Shown here: positions 21,475-34,400 of the stretch, in pieces
How positions within the stretch are numbered: position 1 is the first letter of the stretch
Layout of the letters: the number at the start of each line of letters is the position of its first letter
Assembly: GCA_003194525.1 (NCBI GenBank)
Contig: NBIV01000039.1
Location: 340,061-404,060, forward strand
Direction of reading: 5' to 3'
DNA from: Gracilariopsis chorda
Lineage: Eukaryota; Rhodophyta; Florideophyceae; Gracilariales; Gracilariaceae
DNA: 64,000 nucleotides
The notes under the pieces: generated by a model
Told to the model about the DNA's origin: nothing
The model's input: the letters and a program-made list of their open reading frames with translations, nothing else
Database searches by the model: none
Program-made: the position numbers and the translations under genes

Positions 21475-24400
21475 ATGGATTCATTCGGTGGCTTCAAGAT
21501 TGAAAAGTTGGGCGAGGATAACTTCCATGTATGGAAGCAAAAGGTTGAGTTGCTGCTTGCACTCAAGGACCTCGATGACCATCTTGAATCAACCAGGCCT
21601 AGGGACGATGACGAGTTGTTAGCATGGAAGAAGAAAGACGCCAAGGCCAGGGCTGTTATTGGTCTCAGCATTAGTGATGAGCATTTGGACCATGTGAGGG
21701 ATACCGAGAATGCTGCGGAAATGTGGAAAGCCATTTGCGATGTGTTTCAGCGTAAAACGCTGCTCAACCGAATCAATGCAAGACGTGCCTTCTACACAGC
21801 CAAGATGCGAGATGATGAGAAAATGATACACTTCATCAATCTTGTTCGTCATCTTGCATCGGATCTGAAGAGCATGGACATAGTGGTTGAGGAAGAAGAC
21901 ATCGCTATGGAAATCCTATGTGGGCTACCAGACCGTTTCGAACACCTCATTGTCGCTATTGACACCACGATTGGTGATCGCAAACTCGATTTAGATTTTG
22001 TGAAGAGTCTTTTTCTGCAAGAGGAACAGCGAATGAACGATCGTGCCAAGGAGGAGTCCGGAAGTGACACGGCTTTTGTCTGTGCGCAGTCACGAAAGAA
22101 GTCCATGGTGTGCTACTATTGTGGTAAGAAGGGGCATATCCAGAGAAACTGTTTCAAGAGACAACGTGACGAAGCTAGCAAAGAGCAGAGTGCTGCCGCA
22201 AACCCAGCTGTGCAGACGGATCTCGGCAACGAGAAACGAGGATGTGACAGTGACTCTGACTTTGTTTGTCTCATTGCGACAGGTTCTGTGGAAGAAAGTA
22301 TCAGTTACTGGATTATTGACTCTGGTGCCACCGCCCACATGACGTATGACGAGTCCATATTTGACAGTTATAGCAAAAGAGAGTCTGCCGGTGTGAGTAT
22401 CGGCAATGACTCGAAGCTGGAGTCTCTTGGTCATGGCAGTGTCCACCTCTATCTCGCTGTTGAAGGGCGTAAGAGCAAGTGCCGGTTGGGTGAAGTAGTG
22501 CACGTACCGAATTTAAGGTATCATCTGCTGTCAGTATCTGCGATGTGTGACCTGGGTGCGCGAGTGGTGTTTGACAAAACCAAAGTATGTGTATACAAAG
22601 GCAACCCCACGATCGCCCAGGGCCGTCGCATCAAAGGACTGTACTACCTATGTACCGCGATTGAAGTACCAGAAGACATGGACAACGCACTTGTGACTGA
22701 CCTGTCACTATGGCATGCTCGAATGGCTCATGTGAATGTGGATGGTATCAAACATATGGCTCGTAACGGTGTTGTGTCAGGGCTGAATGTGGACTTGAAT
22801 CAATCGATGGATGTGTGTGACTCTTTTGTAGTGGGAAAATCTACACGTGCTCCAACTCCCAAGCAAGGGGGTGAACGGGCTTCGCACCCATTGGACCTAG
22901 TGAATTTGGACATTTGTGGTCCAATCCAAGTAGGTTCCTTGGGAGGTTGACGCTACTTCGCCACAGTCATCGATGATCACTCCCGTTTTTGCTTCTTGTA
23001 CATGCTCAAGACAAAGGATGAGGTGTTCTACGTGTTCGTGAAGTGGCTGAAGATGGTTCAAAATCAGAGTGACCGACATGTGAAAACCATCACCGCACGT
23101 GAGTCTGTGCTACATGCGTTACGCACAGACAATGCTGGTGAATATGTGTCAAAGAAGTTTTCACAAGAGCTTGAACGTCACGGTATTGAGCATCAGCGAA
23201 CGGTGCCTTACAATCCACATCAGAATGGTCTGGCCGAACGGTTCAACCGAACACTCATGGACTTGGTGAGATCGATGCTGCATCACAAGAAACTGCCAAA
23301 GAGCTTCTGGGCTGAAGCATTGAACGTTGCAGTGTATGTGCGCAATCGAGTCACCTGCAAGGCCCTTCCGAGTGACGTGACACCACTCGAGATGTGGAGT
23401 GGATATGAACCTGACTTGAGCAATCTGCGTGTGTTCGGTAGCCGGTGCTGGTACAAAGTGGTGGACCACACTCTGAAGAAGCTGGAGCAACGTGCCGTGG
23501 AGGCGATCTTTAATGGGTACACATCTGGATCGAACGGTTATAAACTGTGGGATGCGCAAAAGAAGAAGGTGGTTGTGTCGAGGGATGTGAGGTTTGACGA
23601 ATGTAGTGGTTCAGATCAAGGTACTGACCACGTTAATGATGACGACTATGCTGAGATCGACAACTCGGACAAGCCGAAATCAAACATCACCTCCACATCT
23701 ACTACACCCACCGATGCTGCCCAAGTTGAACCCGCTGCACCAGATACTCCACCAGAAGAAGCTTCAGGCAGTGGCCACGATGAGCTCACAGCTGAGACAG
23801 AACTTGAGCCAGACGTACCAGATCCACCACCACTTCGGAGATCCACTCGTGAGCGTAGAGCGCCTACCTCGTGGTGGCGCGGAACTGCCCTACTCACTGC
23901 CAGTGATGACATCCCATCCTCGTACTCGGGTGCGGTGTCACGTCCTTATTCAAAAGCGTGGACCAAGGCCATGAACAGTGAGTACGAGTCTCTGACGGAG
24001 CATGACACATGGGAGGTAGTGCCAAGGCCAGCTGACAGCAACGTGATATCATCCAAGTGGGTATTTGTGCAAACATATGAGGCTGGTGACAACGATGAAC
24101 CGACAGTGAGGTACAAGGCTCGTGTGGTGGCTCGAGGGTTTCTGCAGATGGAAGGTGTAGACTTCTCCGAGACGTATGCACCAGTGGTCCAATTCACATC
24201 CATTAGAATGATTCTGTCCATTGTAGCAGTGCAGAACTATCATCTGCACCAGATGGATGTGAAGAATGCATTCTTGAATGGCGACCTGGAAGAGACTGTG
24301 TACATGGAGCAGCCAGACGGATTCATCAAACCTGGGAACGAGGACTTGGTATGCCTTCTCAAGAAAGCCATCTATGGGCTACTACAGGCATCAAGGCAGT

Positions 24401-24543
24401 GGTTTGCAAAGATGTACTTGTTCCTCGTTGTTGCCAGTAGTACCTGCGCTGTCACTGAAAACCACATGTTCCGGGGAGCCTGGGCTGTTTTGGAGGGTAC
24501 CTCTGCAAAAGCGCATATGCGCGTGTGCGCGAACCCAACGTGA
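21475..24543 (+). pseudogene. Array unit 2 gag-pol (truncated RT, one stop)
   Basis: Open from ATG 21475 to the TGA at 22948-22950 (after GSLGG, start of the integrase core), then open in the same frame to 24543. One nonsense codon is therefore the only obvious block. Knuckle CYYCGKKGHIQRNC and protease DSGATAHM intact; the integrase zinc pair CDSC reads CDSF, losing one Cys. It is a mosaic: the gag-protease part (DSYSKRESAG) and RT part (VDFSETYAPVVQF) match the inverted copy at 55234-58491, while other stretches match units 3-6. RT stops at the CTCGT junction, and the tail comes from the LTR. Confidence 0.88.
24424..24428 (+). repeat. CTCGT junction (left half of self-insertion duplication)
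   Basis: RT sequence ends in CTCGT directly before an LTR start. The same pentamer precedes each internal array LTR (19469, 29394, 34364, 39333, 44303) and follows the LTR end at 61053-61057, as expected for a 5-bp target duplication. Confidence 0.85.
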
Positions 24544-25222
24544 AACTGGCTTCTGATTGGCTACTGCAAATGTACATATGCAACGTGGTGCGTACAAGTG
24601 GTATGGCATAACTGGATCGGTTGGACACACCCACGTGTCCAGCTATTACAGTGGTCACAGTGTACGTTGTGTGCAGGGGATACTGGTGAAGTGGTTGACA
24701 GCTGGTACAAGTGGTACAGCAGTGGTTGTTACAATGATAAGGTGCGCATGCACTGTCAACAGGTTTACACATGCACGGGTATATTGATGACGTGGGTGTT
24801 GTGTGCATTGCCACTTGATGCATTGCCACTTGATGACATGGCACTAACACCACAGGTTACGTGCCGACTTACCGTGACGTGTTGACTTACCGTGATGTGT
24901 TGGCATGTGCTGGCGTGTGTTGGAGTCGTGAATTTGTGCCCTGTCATGGTCATGTGGATGCACGAAACTATTACGGAATGTTGGTGCGTTGGTGTGCGTT
25001 GATGTAATGAGGTTGTCCTGAGCTGGCTATGTCATGTTAGATGATGATTGGTAGTATTCAGTGTCCCTGCAAAATGGTCTAGGTTTTACTTGTAGTTGGT
25101 GTTCCCGCGCAATTCGAGTTTAGAGTGGAATATAAGATGTGCCTGAAGGACCTCCAAGTAAATCCAAGCCAGAGCTGGCGAGCTTCCCTTCCATCCCCTC
25201 AACTTCCTTACAACTTTCAACA
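24429..25222 (+). repeat. LTR between array units 2 and 3 (variant a)
   Basis: 794 bp, TGTTGCCAGTAGTACC to TTTCAACA. Carries the linked variants GGAATGTTGG, ATTCAGTGTCC and TGCAAAATGGTCT (variant a), shared with the LTRs of units 5 and 6. The terminal TGTTGCC differs from TGTTGGC in units 1 and 2. Confidence 0.92.
25129..25136 (+). promoter_or_regulatory. TATA-like element of lineage B LTR (representative)
   Basis: AATATAAG lies 86 bp before the LTR end, so R plus U5 would be only about 60 bp. The inverted copy has TATATAAG at the same place. Transcription start position is inferred. Confidence 0.45.
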
Positions 25223-26444
25223 GGTTATGGGCCCAGCCCCGCTTACCGCTGTCGCTATCCCTTTCCTTATTGCTCGTCTGTCGCCGCTCTCCCTCACCGC
25301 CGTTCATCCGTTTCGCCGTGGTTGCCTCTTTCGTCGTTGCGTCGGGGGTCTTGATACCATTTTTGGTCGGTGTTGGTCATTCTCCTTTGGTTTGCGTTCC
25401 TCCCTGAGGGCGTTGTGGTGGTAATGGTTCGACGTTTACTTCCTATCGTTGTTGAGTTGGGCCTCCGTTGTTGCCCGTGTTGTCGATGGCTATCTACTTT
25501 GCGTGTGACACTCCCTCTATCTTGTGTTTTGGGATCCCCGAGTCGTTAGTCGGGTCGTATCCGTGAGGTCAAGTCGGTCTAGTTTCGAAGTCTGGGCTCC
25601 GTGATCGTGTGCTCAGCAGTTGTTTATATTTCGTGTTTCTTGGTCATCATCTGGTTTCCAGTGCGACGAGCGGTTGATCCGGGTTACTTTGGGTGATTCC
25701 AGGTATCCAGGGACGTGAGCCTGGCGGCTTGAACCAAAGCGGGTGTACTGTCGAGCGGCTTCCCACCAGTCCATTTGGACACATAACGGTGACGGTCGTT
25801 AAGACCTGGTAAGTTCAGCGGGTGCATCTGTGGACGGGGTGCCGTGGCGTACTGCGCTGGTGGGGGTGATTGAATTATTTGTTTTGATCCTAACTGCGTG
25901 TCGGGATTCTTGGGCTGTTGCGAAGGTATTCCATAACGAGCTTTTGATCCGTGCATCTGACCCTTGGGCGTTTGTGCGGGGAGGCGACGTGGCGTAGGCT
26001 GACCTCCTTCTTAGGATCAGGCCGCGTGTGACCTTAAGTTGTTGCGCGTTAGCAGCGTACTTTGGTTGCCATAGTAGCTTCAGTTGCGAGGTCGCGCAAG
26101 TTCTTGCAAGAGGCCAGAGAGGCTTATACTTGGTGAAAGCATATCTTGGGTTATTAAACATCCTCTGGAAGCGTCGTAGAGAGCAACAAATCTTCTCCTT
26201 AGACGTAGGAGAGGGAAGACAGAAGAAGACGTCTTGTACGCGGAGCATCTCCGGGGGCCAGGGGTCCGACACCCTAGGGTAGCGGAGGTAGTTTCTCCCG
26301 TCAGTGCGCCCGAATTTGAAGTTTTTTGGTTGTTGTTGTTGTCGTTGTTTTTGTTGTTATTGTTGTCGTTGTTGCCATTTTTGTACTACTTAAGTGCCGT
26401 AGGTCTTTCATCGCATCTGTGCTGTTTGTTGACATCTACCAAGC
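25223..26444 (+). other. Leader of array unit 3
   Basis: Primer-binding site at 25223-25236, conserved hairpin block at about 26246-26310, TTG-rich tract at about 26325-26375. The - strand 157-codon frame is at 25799-26272. The upstream hairpin is weaker than in units 1-2 because of a C to G change (GTACGCGGAG). Confidence 0.7.
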
Positions 26445-29400
26445 ATGGATTCATTCGGTGGCTTCAAGATTGAAAAGTTGGGCGAGGATAACTTCCATGT
26501 ATGGAAGCAAAAGGTTGAGTTGCTGCTTGCACTCAAGTACCTCGATGACCATCTTGAATCAACCAGGCCTAGGGAAGATGACGAGTTGTTAGCATGGAAG
26601 AAGAAAGACGCCAAGGCCAGGGCTGTTATTGGTCTCAGCATTAGTGATGAGCATTTGGACCATGTGAGGGATACCGAGAATGCTGCGGAAATGTGGAAAG
26701 CCATTTGCGATGTGTTTCAGCGTAAAACGCTGCTCAACCGAATCAATGCAAGACGTGCCTTCTACACAGCCAAGATGCGAGATGATGAGAAAATGATACA
26801 CTTCATCAATCTTGTTCGTCATCTTGCATCGGATCTGAAGAGCATGGACGTAGTGGTTGAGGAAGAAGACATCGCTATGGAAATCCTATGTGGGCTACCA
26901 GACCGTTTCGAACACCTCATTGTCGCTATTGACACCACGATTGGTGATCGCAAACTCGATTTAGAGTTTGTGAAGAGTCTTTTTCTGCAAGAGGAACAGC
27001 GAATGAACGATCGTGCCAAGGAGGAGTCCGGAAGTGACACGGCTTTGGTCTGTGCGCAGTCACGAAAGAAGTCCATGGTGTGCTACTACTGTGGTAAGAA
27101 GGGGCATATCCAGAGAAACTGTTTCAAGAGACAACGTGAAAAGGCTAGCAAAGAGCAGAGTGCTGCCGCAAACCGAGCTGTGCAGACCGATCTCGGCAAC
27201 GAGAAACGAGGATGTGACTCTGACTCTGACTTTGTTTGTCTCATTGCGACAGGTTCTGTGGAAGAAAGTATCAGTGACTGGATTATTGACTCTGGTGCCA
27301 CCGCCCATATGACGTATGACGAGTCCATGTTTGGCAGTGATAGGAAAAGAGAGTCTACTGGTTTGAGCATCGGTAATGGCTCGAAGCTGGAGTCTCTTGG
27401 TCATGGCAGTGTCCCTCTCGATCTCGCTGTTGAAGGGCGTAAGAGCAAGTGCCGGTTGGGTGAAGTAGTGCACGTACCGAATCTAAGGTATCATCTGCTG
27501 TCAGTACCTACGATGTGTGACGTTGGTGCGCGAGTGGTGTTTGACAAAACCAAAGTATGTGTATACAAAGGCGACACCATGATCGCCCAGGGCCGTCGCA
27601 TCAAAGGACTGTACTACCTATGTACCGCGATTGAAGTACCAGAAGACATGGACAACGCACTTGTGACTGACCTGTCACTATGGCATGCTCGAATGGCTCA
27701 TGTGAATGTGGATGGTATCAAACATATGGCTCGTAACGGTGTTGTGTCAGGGCTGAATGTGGACTTGAATCAATCGATGGATGTGTGTGACTCTTGTGTA
27801 GTGGGAAAATCTACACGTGCTCCAACTCCCAAGCAAGGGGGGGAACGGGCTTTGCACCCATTGGACCTAGTGCATTCGGACATTTGTGGTCCAATCCAAG
27901 TAGGTTCCTTGGGAGGTTCACACTACTTCGTCACATTCATCGATGATCACTCCCGTTTTTGCTTCTTGTACATGCTCAAGACCAAGGATGAGGTGTTCCA
28001 CGTGTTCGTGAAAAGGCTGAAGATGGTTCAAAATCAGAGTGACCGACATGTGAAAACCATCACCGCACGTGAGTCTGTGCTACATGCGTTACGCACAGAC
28101 AATGCTGGTGAATATGTGTCAAAGACGTTTTCACAAGAGCTTGAACGTCACGGTATTGAGCATCAGCGAACGGTGCCTTACAATCCACATCAGAATGGTC
28201 TGGCCGAACGGTTCAACCGAACACTCATGGACTTGGTGAGATCGATGCTGCATCACAAGAAACTGCCAAAGAGCTTCTGGGCTGAAGCATTGAACGTTGC
28301 AGTGTATGTGCGCAATCGAGTCACCTGCAAGGCCCTTCCGAGTGACGTGACACCACTCGAGATGTGGAGTGGATATGAACCTGACTTGAGCAATCTGCGT
28401 GTGTTCGGTAGCCGGTGCTGGTACAAAGTGGTGGACCACACTCTGAAGAAGCTGGAGCAACGTGCCGTGGAGGCGATCTTTAATGGGTACACATCTGGAT
28501 CGAACGGTTATAAACTGTGGGATGCGCAAAAGAAGAAGGTGGTTGTGTCGAGGGATGTGAGGTTTGACGAATGTAGTGGTTCAGATCAAGGTACTGACCA
28601 CGTTAATGATGACGACTATGCTGAGATCGACAACTCGGACAAGCCGAAATCAAACATCACCTCCACATCTACTACACCCACCGATGCTGCCCAAGTTGAA
28701 CCCGCTGCACCAGATACTCCACCAGAAGAAGCTTCGGGCAGTGGCCACGATGAGCTCACAGCTGAGACAGAACTTGAGCCAGACGTACCAGATCCACCAC
28801 CACTTCGGAGATCCACTCGTGAGCGTAGAGCGCCTACCTCGTGGTGGCGCGGAACTGCCCTACTCACTGCCAGTGATGACATCCCATCCTCGTACTCGGG
28901 TGCGGTGTCACGTCCTTATTCAAAAGCGTGGACCAAGGCCATGAACAGTGAGTACGAGTCTCTGACGGAGCATGACACATGGGAGGTAGTGCCAAGGCCA
29001 GCTGACAGCAACGTGATATCATCCAAGTGGGTATTTGTGCAAACATATGAGGCTGGTGACAACGATGAACCGACAGTGAGGTACAAGGCTCGTGTAGTGG
29101 CTCGAGGGTTTCTGCAGATCGAAGGTGTAGAATTCTCCGAGACGTATGCACCAGTGGTCAAATTGACATCCATTAGAGTGATTCTGTCCATTGTAACAGT
29201 GCAGGACTATCATCTACACCAGATGGATGTGAAGAATGCATTCTTGAATGGCGACCTGGAAGAGACTGTGTACATGGAGCAGCCAGACGGATTCATCAAA
29301 CCTGGGAACGAGGACTTGGTATGCCTTCTCAAGAAAGCCATCTATGGGCTACTACAGGCATCAAGGCAGTGGTTTGCAAAGATGTACTTGTTCCTCGTTG

Positions 29401-29513
29401 TTGCCAGTAGTACCTGCGCTGTCACTGAAAACCACATGTTCCGGGGAGCCTGGGCTGTTTTGGAGGGTACCTCTGCAAAGGCGCATATGCGCGTGTGCGC
29501 GAACCCAACGTGA
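26445..29513 (+). CDS. Array unit 3 Gag-PR-IN-truncated RT, open
   Basis: An uninterrupted 1022-codon frame from ATG. Domains match those listed for unit 4: N-terminal Gag core, CX2CX4HX4C knuckle, DSGA protease site, integrase HHCC and catalytic triad, and the first part of RT including the first catalytic Asp region (QMDVKNAFLNGDL). RT is cut at CTCGT before YVDD, and the last 37 or so residues come from the LTR, ending ANPT. Changes particular to this copy: Asp to Tyr near residue 32 and Trp to Arg in the integrase core (VKRLKM). It could make virus-like particle and integrase proteins but not active RT or RNase H. Expression is unknown. Confidence 0.85.
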   Translation: MDSFGGFKIEKLGEDNFHVWKQKVELLLALKYLDDHLESTRPREDDELLAWKKKDAKARAVIGLSISDEHLDHVRDTENAAEMWKAICDVFQRKTLLNRINARRAFYTAKMRDDEKMIHFINLVRHLASDLKSMDVVVEEEDIAMEILCGLPDRFEHLIVAIDTTIGDRKLDLEFVKSLFLQEEQRMNDRAKEESGSDTALVCAQSRKKSMVCYYCGKKGHIQRNCFKRQREKASKEQSAAANRAVQTDLGNEKRGCDSDSDFVCLIATGSVEESISDWIIDSGATAHMTYDESMFGSDRKRESTGLSIGNGSKLESLGHGSVPLDLAVEGRKSKCRLGEVVHVPNLRYHLLSVPTMCDVGARVVFDKTKVCVYKGDTMIAQGRRIKGLYYLCTAIEVPEDMDNALVTDLSLWHARMAHVNVDGIKHMARNGVVSGLNVDLNQSMDVCDSCVVGKSTRAPTPKQGGERALHPLDLVHSDICGPIQVGSLGGSHYFVTFIDDHSRFCFLYMLKTKDEVFHVFVKRLKMVQNQSDRHVKTITARESVLHALRTDNAGEYVSKTFSQELERHGIEHQRTVPYNPHQNGLAERFNRTLMDLVRSMLHHKKLPKSFWAEALNVAVYVRNRVTCKALPSDVTPLEMWSGYEPDLSNLRVFGSRCWYKVVDHTLKKLEQRAVEAIFNGYTSGSNGYKLWDAQKKKVVVSRDVRFDECSGSDQGTDHVNDDDYAEIDNSDKPKSNITSTSTTPTDAAQVEPAAPDTPPEEASGSGHDELTAETELEPDVPDPPPLRRSTRERRAPTSWWRGTALLTASDDIPSSYSGAVSRPYSKAWTKAMNSEYESLTEHDTWEVVPRPADSNVISSKWVFVQTYEAGDNDEPTVRYKARVVARGFLQIEGVEFSETYAPVVKLTSIRVILSIVTVQDYHLHQMDVKNAFLNGDLEETVYMEQPDGFIKPGNEDLVCLLKKAIYGLLQASRQWFAKMYLFLVVASSTCAVTENHMFRGAWAVLEGTSAKAHMRVCANPT

Positions 29514-30192
29514 AACTGGCTTCTGATTGGCTACTGCAAATGTACATATGCAACGTGGTGCGTACAAGTGGTATGGCATAACTGGATCGGTTGGACACAC
29601 CCACGTGTCCAGCTATTACAGTGGTCACAGTGTACGTTGTGTGCAGGGGATACTGGTGAAGTGGTTGACAGCTGGTACAAGTGGTACAGCAGTGGTTGTT
29701 ACAATGATAAGGTGCGCATGCACTGTCAACAGGTTTACACATGCACGGGTATATTGATGACGTGGGTGTTGTGTGCATTGCCACTTGATGCATTGCCACT
29801 TGATGACATGGCACTAACACCACAGGTTACGTGCTGACTTACCGTGACGTGTTGACTTACCGTGATGTGTTGGCATGTGCTGGCGTGTGTTGGAGTCGTG
29901 AATTTGTGCCCTGTCATGGTCATGTGGATGCACGAAACTATTACGGAACGTTGGTGCGTTGGTGTGCGTTGATGTAATGAGGTTGTCCTGAGCTGGCTAT
30001 GTCATGTTAGATGATGATTGGTAGTATTGAGTGTCCCTGCTTAATGGTTTAGGTTTTACTTGTAGTTGGTGTTCCCGCGCAATTCGAGTTTAGAGTGGAA
30101 TATAAGATGTGCCTGAAGGACCTCCAAGTAAATCCAAGCCAGAGCTGGCGAGCTTCCCTTCCATTCCCTCAACTTCCTTACAACTTTCAACA
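29399..30192 (+). repeat. LTR between array units 3 and 4 (variant b)
   Basis: 794 bp. Carries GGAACGTTGG, ATTGAGTGTCC and TGCTTAATGGTTT (variant b), shared with the LTR of unit 7 and differing from those of units 3, 5 and 6. Preceded by CTCGT. Confidence 0.92.
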
Positions 30193-31414
30193 GGTTATGG
30201 GCCCAGCCCCGCTTACCGCTGTCGCTATCCCTTTCCTTATTGCTCGTCTGTCGCCGCTCTCCCTCACCGCCGTTCATCCGTTTCGCCGTGGTTGCCTCTT
30301 TCGTCGTTGCGTCGGGGGTCTTGATACCATTTTTGGTCGGTGTTGGTCATTCTCCTTTGGTTTGCGTTCCTCCCTGAGGGCGTTGTGGTGGTAATGGTTC
30401 GACGTTTACTTCCTATCGTTGTTGAGTTGGGCCTCCGTTGTTGCCCGTGTTGTCGATGGCTATCTACTTTGCGTGTGACACTCCCTCTATCTTGTGTTTT
30501 GGGATCCCCGAGTCGTTAGTCGGGTCGTATCCGTGAGGTCAAGTCGGTCTAGTTTCGAAGTCTGGGCTCCGTGATCGTGTGCTCAGCAGTTGTTTATATT
30601 TCGTGTTTCTTGGTCATCATCTGGTTTCCAGTGCGACGAGCGGTTGATCCGGGTTACTTTGGGTGATTCCAGGTATCCAGGGACGTGAGCCTGGCGGCTT
30701 GAACCAAAGCGGGTGTACTGTCGAGCGGCTTCCCACCAGTCCATTTGGACAGATAACGGTGACGGTCGTTAAGACCTGGTAAGTTCAGCGGGTGCATCTG
30801 TGGACGGGGTGCCGTGGGGTACTGCGCTGGTGGGGGTGATTGAATTATTTGTTTTGATCCTAACTGCGTGTCGGGATTCTTGGGCTGTTGCGAAGGTATT
30901 CCATAACGAGCTTTTGATCCGTGCATCTGACCCTTGGGCGTTTGTGCGGGGAGGCGACGTGGCGTAGGCTGACCTCCTTCTTAGGATCAGGCCGCGTGTG
31001 ACCTTAAGTTGTTGCGCGTTAGCAGCGTACTTTGGTTGCCATAGTAGCTTCAGTTGCGAGGTCGCGCAAGTTCTTGCAAGAGGCCAGAGAGGCTTATACT
31101 TGGTGAAAGCATATCTTGGGTTATTAAACATCCTCTGGAAGCGTCGTAGAGAGCAACAAATCTTCTCCTTAGACGTAGGAGAGGGAAGACAGAAGAAGAC
31201 GTCTTGTACGCGGAGCATCTCCGGGGGCCAGGGGTCCGACACCCTAGGGTAGCGGAGGTAGTACCTCCCGTCAGTGCGCCCGAATTTGAAGTTTTTTGGT
31301 TGTTGTTGTTGTCGTTGTTTTTGTTGTTATTGTTGTCGTTGTTGCCATTTTTGTACTACTTAAGTGCCGTAGGTCTTTCATCGCATCTGTGCTGTTTGTT
31401 GACATCTACCAAGC
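30193..31414 (+). other. Leader of array unit 4
   Basis: Same as the unit 3 leader with few changes; it has GTACCTCCC where neighbours have GTTTCTCCC in the second hairpin. The - strand 157-codon frame is at 30769-31242. Confidence 0.7.
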
Positions 31415-34400
31415 ATGGATTCATTCGGTGGCTTCAAGATTGAAAAGTTGGGCGAGGATAACTTCCATGTATGGAAGCAAAAGGTTGAGTTGCTGCTTGC
31501 ACTCAAGGACCTCGATGACCATCTTGAATCAACCAGGCCTAGGGAAGATGACGAGTTGTTAGCATGGAAGAAGAAAGACGCCAAGGCCAGGGCTGTTATT
31601 GGTCTCAGCATTAGTGATGAGCATTTGGACCATGTGAGGGATACCGAGAATGCTGCGGAAATGTGGAAAGCCATTTGCGATGTGTTTCAGCGTAAAACGC
31701 TGCTCAACCGAATCAATGCAAGACGTGCCTTCTACACAGCCAAGATGCGAGATGATGAGAAAATGATACACTTCATCAATCTTGTTCGTCATCTTGCATC
31801 GGATCTGAAGAGCATGGACGTAGTGGTTGAGGAAGAAGACATCGCTATGGAAATCCTATGTGGGCTACCAGACCGTTTCGAACACCTCATTGTCGCTATT
31901 GACACCACGATTGGTGATCGCAAACTCGATTTAGAGTTTGTGAAGAGTCTTTTTCTGCAAGAGGAACAGCGAATGAACGATCGTGCCAAGGAGGAGTCCG
32001 GAAGTGACACGGCTTTGGTCTGTGCGCAGTCACGAAAGAAGTCCATGGTGTGCTACTACTGTGGTAAGAAGGGGCATATCCAGAGAAACTGTTTCAAGAG
32101 ACAACGTGAAAAGGCTAGCAAAGAGCAGAGTGCTGCCGCAAACCGAGCTGTGCAGACCGATCTCGGCAACGAGAAACGAGGATGTGACTCTGACTCTGAC
32201 TTTGTTTGTCTCATTGCGACAGGTTCTGTGGAAGAAAGTATCAGTGACTGGATTATTGACTCTGGTGCCACCGCCCATATGACGTATGACGAGTCCATGT
32301 TTGGCAGTGATAGGAAAAGAGAGTCTACTGGTTTGAGCATCGGTAATGGCTCGAAGCTGGAGTCTCTTGGTCATGGCAGTGTCCCTCTCGATCTCGCTGT
32401 TGAAGGGCGTAAGAGCAAGTGCCGGTTGGGTGAAGTAGTGCACGTACCGAATCTAAGGTATCATCTGCTGTCAGTACCTACGATGTGTGACGTTGGTGCG
32501 CGAGTGGTGTTTGACAAAACCAAAGTATGTGTATACAAAGGCGACACCATGATCGCCCAGGGCCGTCGCATCAAAGGACTGTACTACCTATGTACCGCGA
32601 TTGAAGTACCAGAAGACATGGACAACGCACTTGTGACTGACCTGTCACTATGGCATGCTCGAATGGCTCATGTGAATGTGGATGGTATCAAACATATGGC
32701 TCGTAACGGTGTTGTGTCAGGGCTGAATGTGGACTTGAATCAATCGATGGATGTGTGTGACTCTTGTGTAGTGGGAAAATCTACACGTGCTCCAACTCCC
32801 AAGCAAGGGGGGGAACGGGCTTTGCACCCATTGGACCTAGTGCATTCGGACATTTGTGGTCCAATCCAAGTAGGTTCCTTGGGAGGTTCACACTACTTCG
32901 TCACATTCATCGATGATCACTCCCGTTTTTGCTTCTTGTACATGCTCAAGACCAAGGATGAGGTGTTCCACGTGTTCGTGAAGTGGCTGAAGATGGTTCA
33001 AAATCAGAGTGACCGACATGTGAAAACCATCACCGCACGTGAGTCTGTGCTACATGCGTTACGCACAGACAATGCTGGTGAATATGTGTCAAAGACGTTT
33101 TCACAAGAGCTTGAACGTCACGGTATTGAGCATCAGCGAACGGTGCCTTACAATCCACATCAGAATGGTCTGGCCGAACGGTTCAACCGAACACTCATGG
33201 ACTTGGTGAGATCGATGCTGCATCACAAGAAACTGCCAAAGAGCTTCTGGGCTGAAGCATTGAACGTTGCAGTGTATGTGCGCAATCGAGTCACCTGCAA
33301 GGCCCTTCCGAGTGACGTGACACCACTCGAGATGTGGAGTGGATATGAACCTGACTTGAGCAATCTGCGTGTGTTCGGTAGCCGGTGCTGGTACAAAGTG
33401 GTGGACCACACTCTGAAGAAGCTGGAGCAACGTGCCGTGGAGGCGATCTTTAATGGGTACACATCTGGATCGAACGGTTATAAACTGTGGGATGCGCAAA
33501 AGAAGAAGGTGGTTGTGTCGAGGGATGTGAGGTTTGACGAATGTAGTGGTTCAGATCAAGGTACTGACCACGTTAATGATGACGACTATGCTGAGATCGA
33601 CAACTCGGACAAGCCGAAATCAAACATCACCTCCACATCTACTACACCCACCGATGCTGCCCAAGTTGAACCCGCTGCACCAGATACTCCACCAGAAGAA
33701 GCTTCGGGCAGTGGCCACGATGAGCTCACAGCTGAGACAGAACTTGAGCCAGACGTACCAGATCCACCACCACTTCGGAGATCCACTCGTGAGCGTAGAG
33801 CGCCTACCTCGTGGTGGCGCGGAACTGCCCTACTCACTGCCAGTGATGACATCCCATCCTCGTACTCGGGTGCGGTGTCACGTCCTTATTCAAAAGCGTG
33901 GACCAAGGCCATGAACAGTGAGTACGAGTCTCTGACGGAGCATGACACATGGGAGGTAGTGCCAAGGCCAGCTGACAGCAACGTGATATCATCCAAGTGG
34001 GTATTTGTGCAAACATATGAGGCTGGTGACAACGATGAACCGACAGTGAGGTACAAGGCTCGTGTGGTGGCTCGAGGGTTTCTGCAGATCGAAGGTGTAG
34101 AATTCTCCGAGACGTATGCACCAGTGGTCAAATTGACATCCATTAGAATGATTCTGTCCATTGTAACAGTGCAGGACTATCATCTACACCAGATGGATGT
34201 GAAGAATGCATTCTTGAATGGCGACCTGGAAGAGACTGTGTACATGGAGCAGCCAGACGGATTCATCAAACCTGGGAACGAGGACTTGGTATGCCTTCTC
34301 AAGAAAGCCATCTATGGGCTACTACAGGCATCAAGGCAGTGGTTTGCAAAGATGTACTTGTTCCTCGTTGTTGCCAGTAGTACCTGCGCTGTCACTGAAA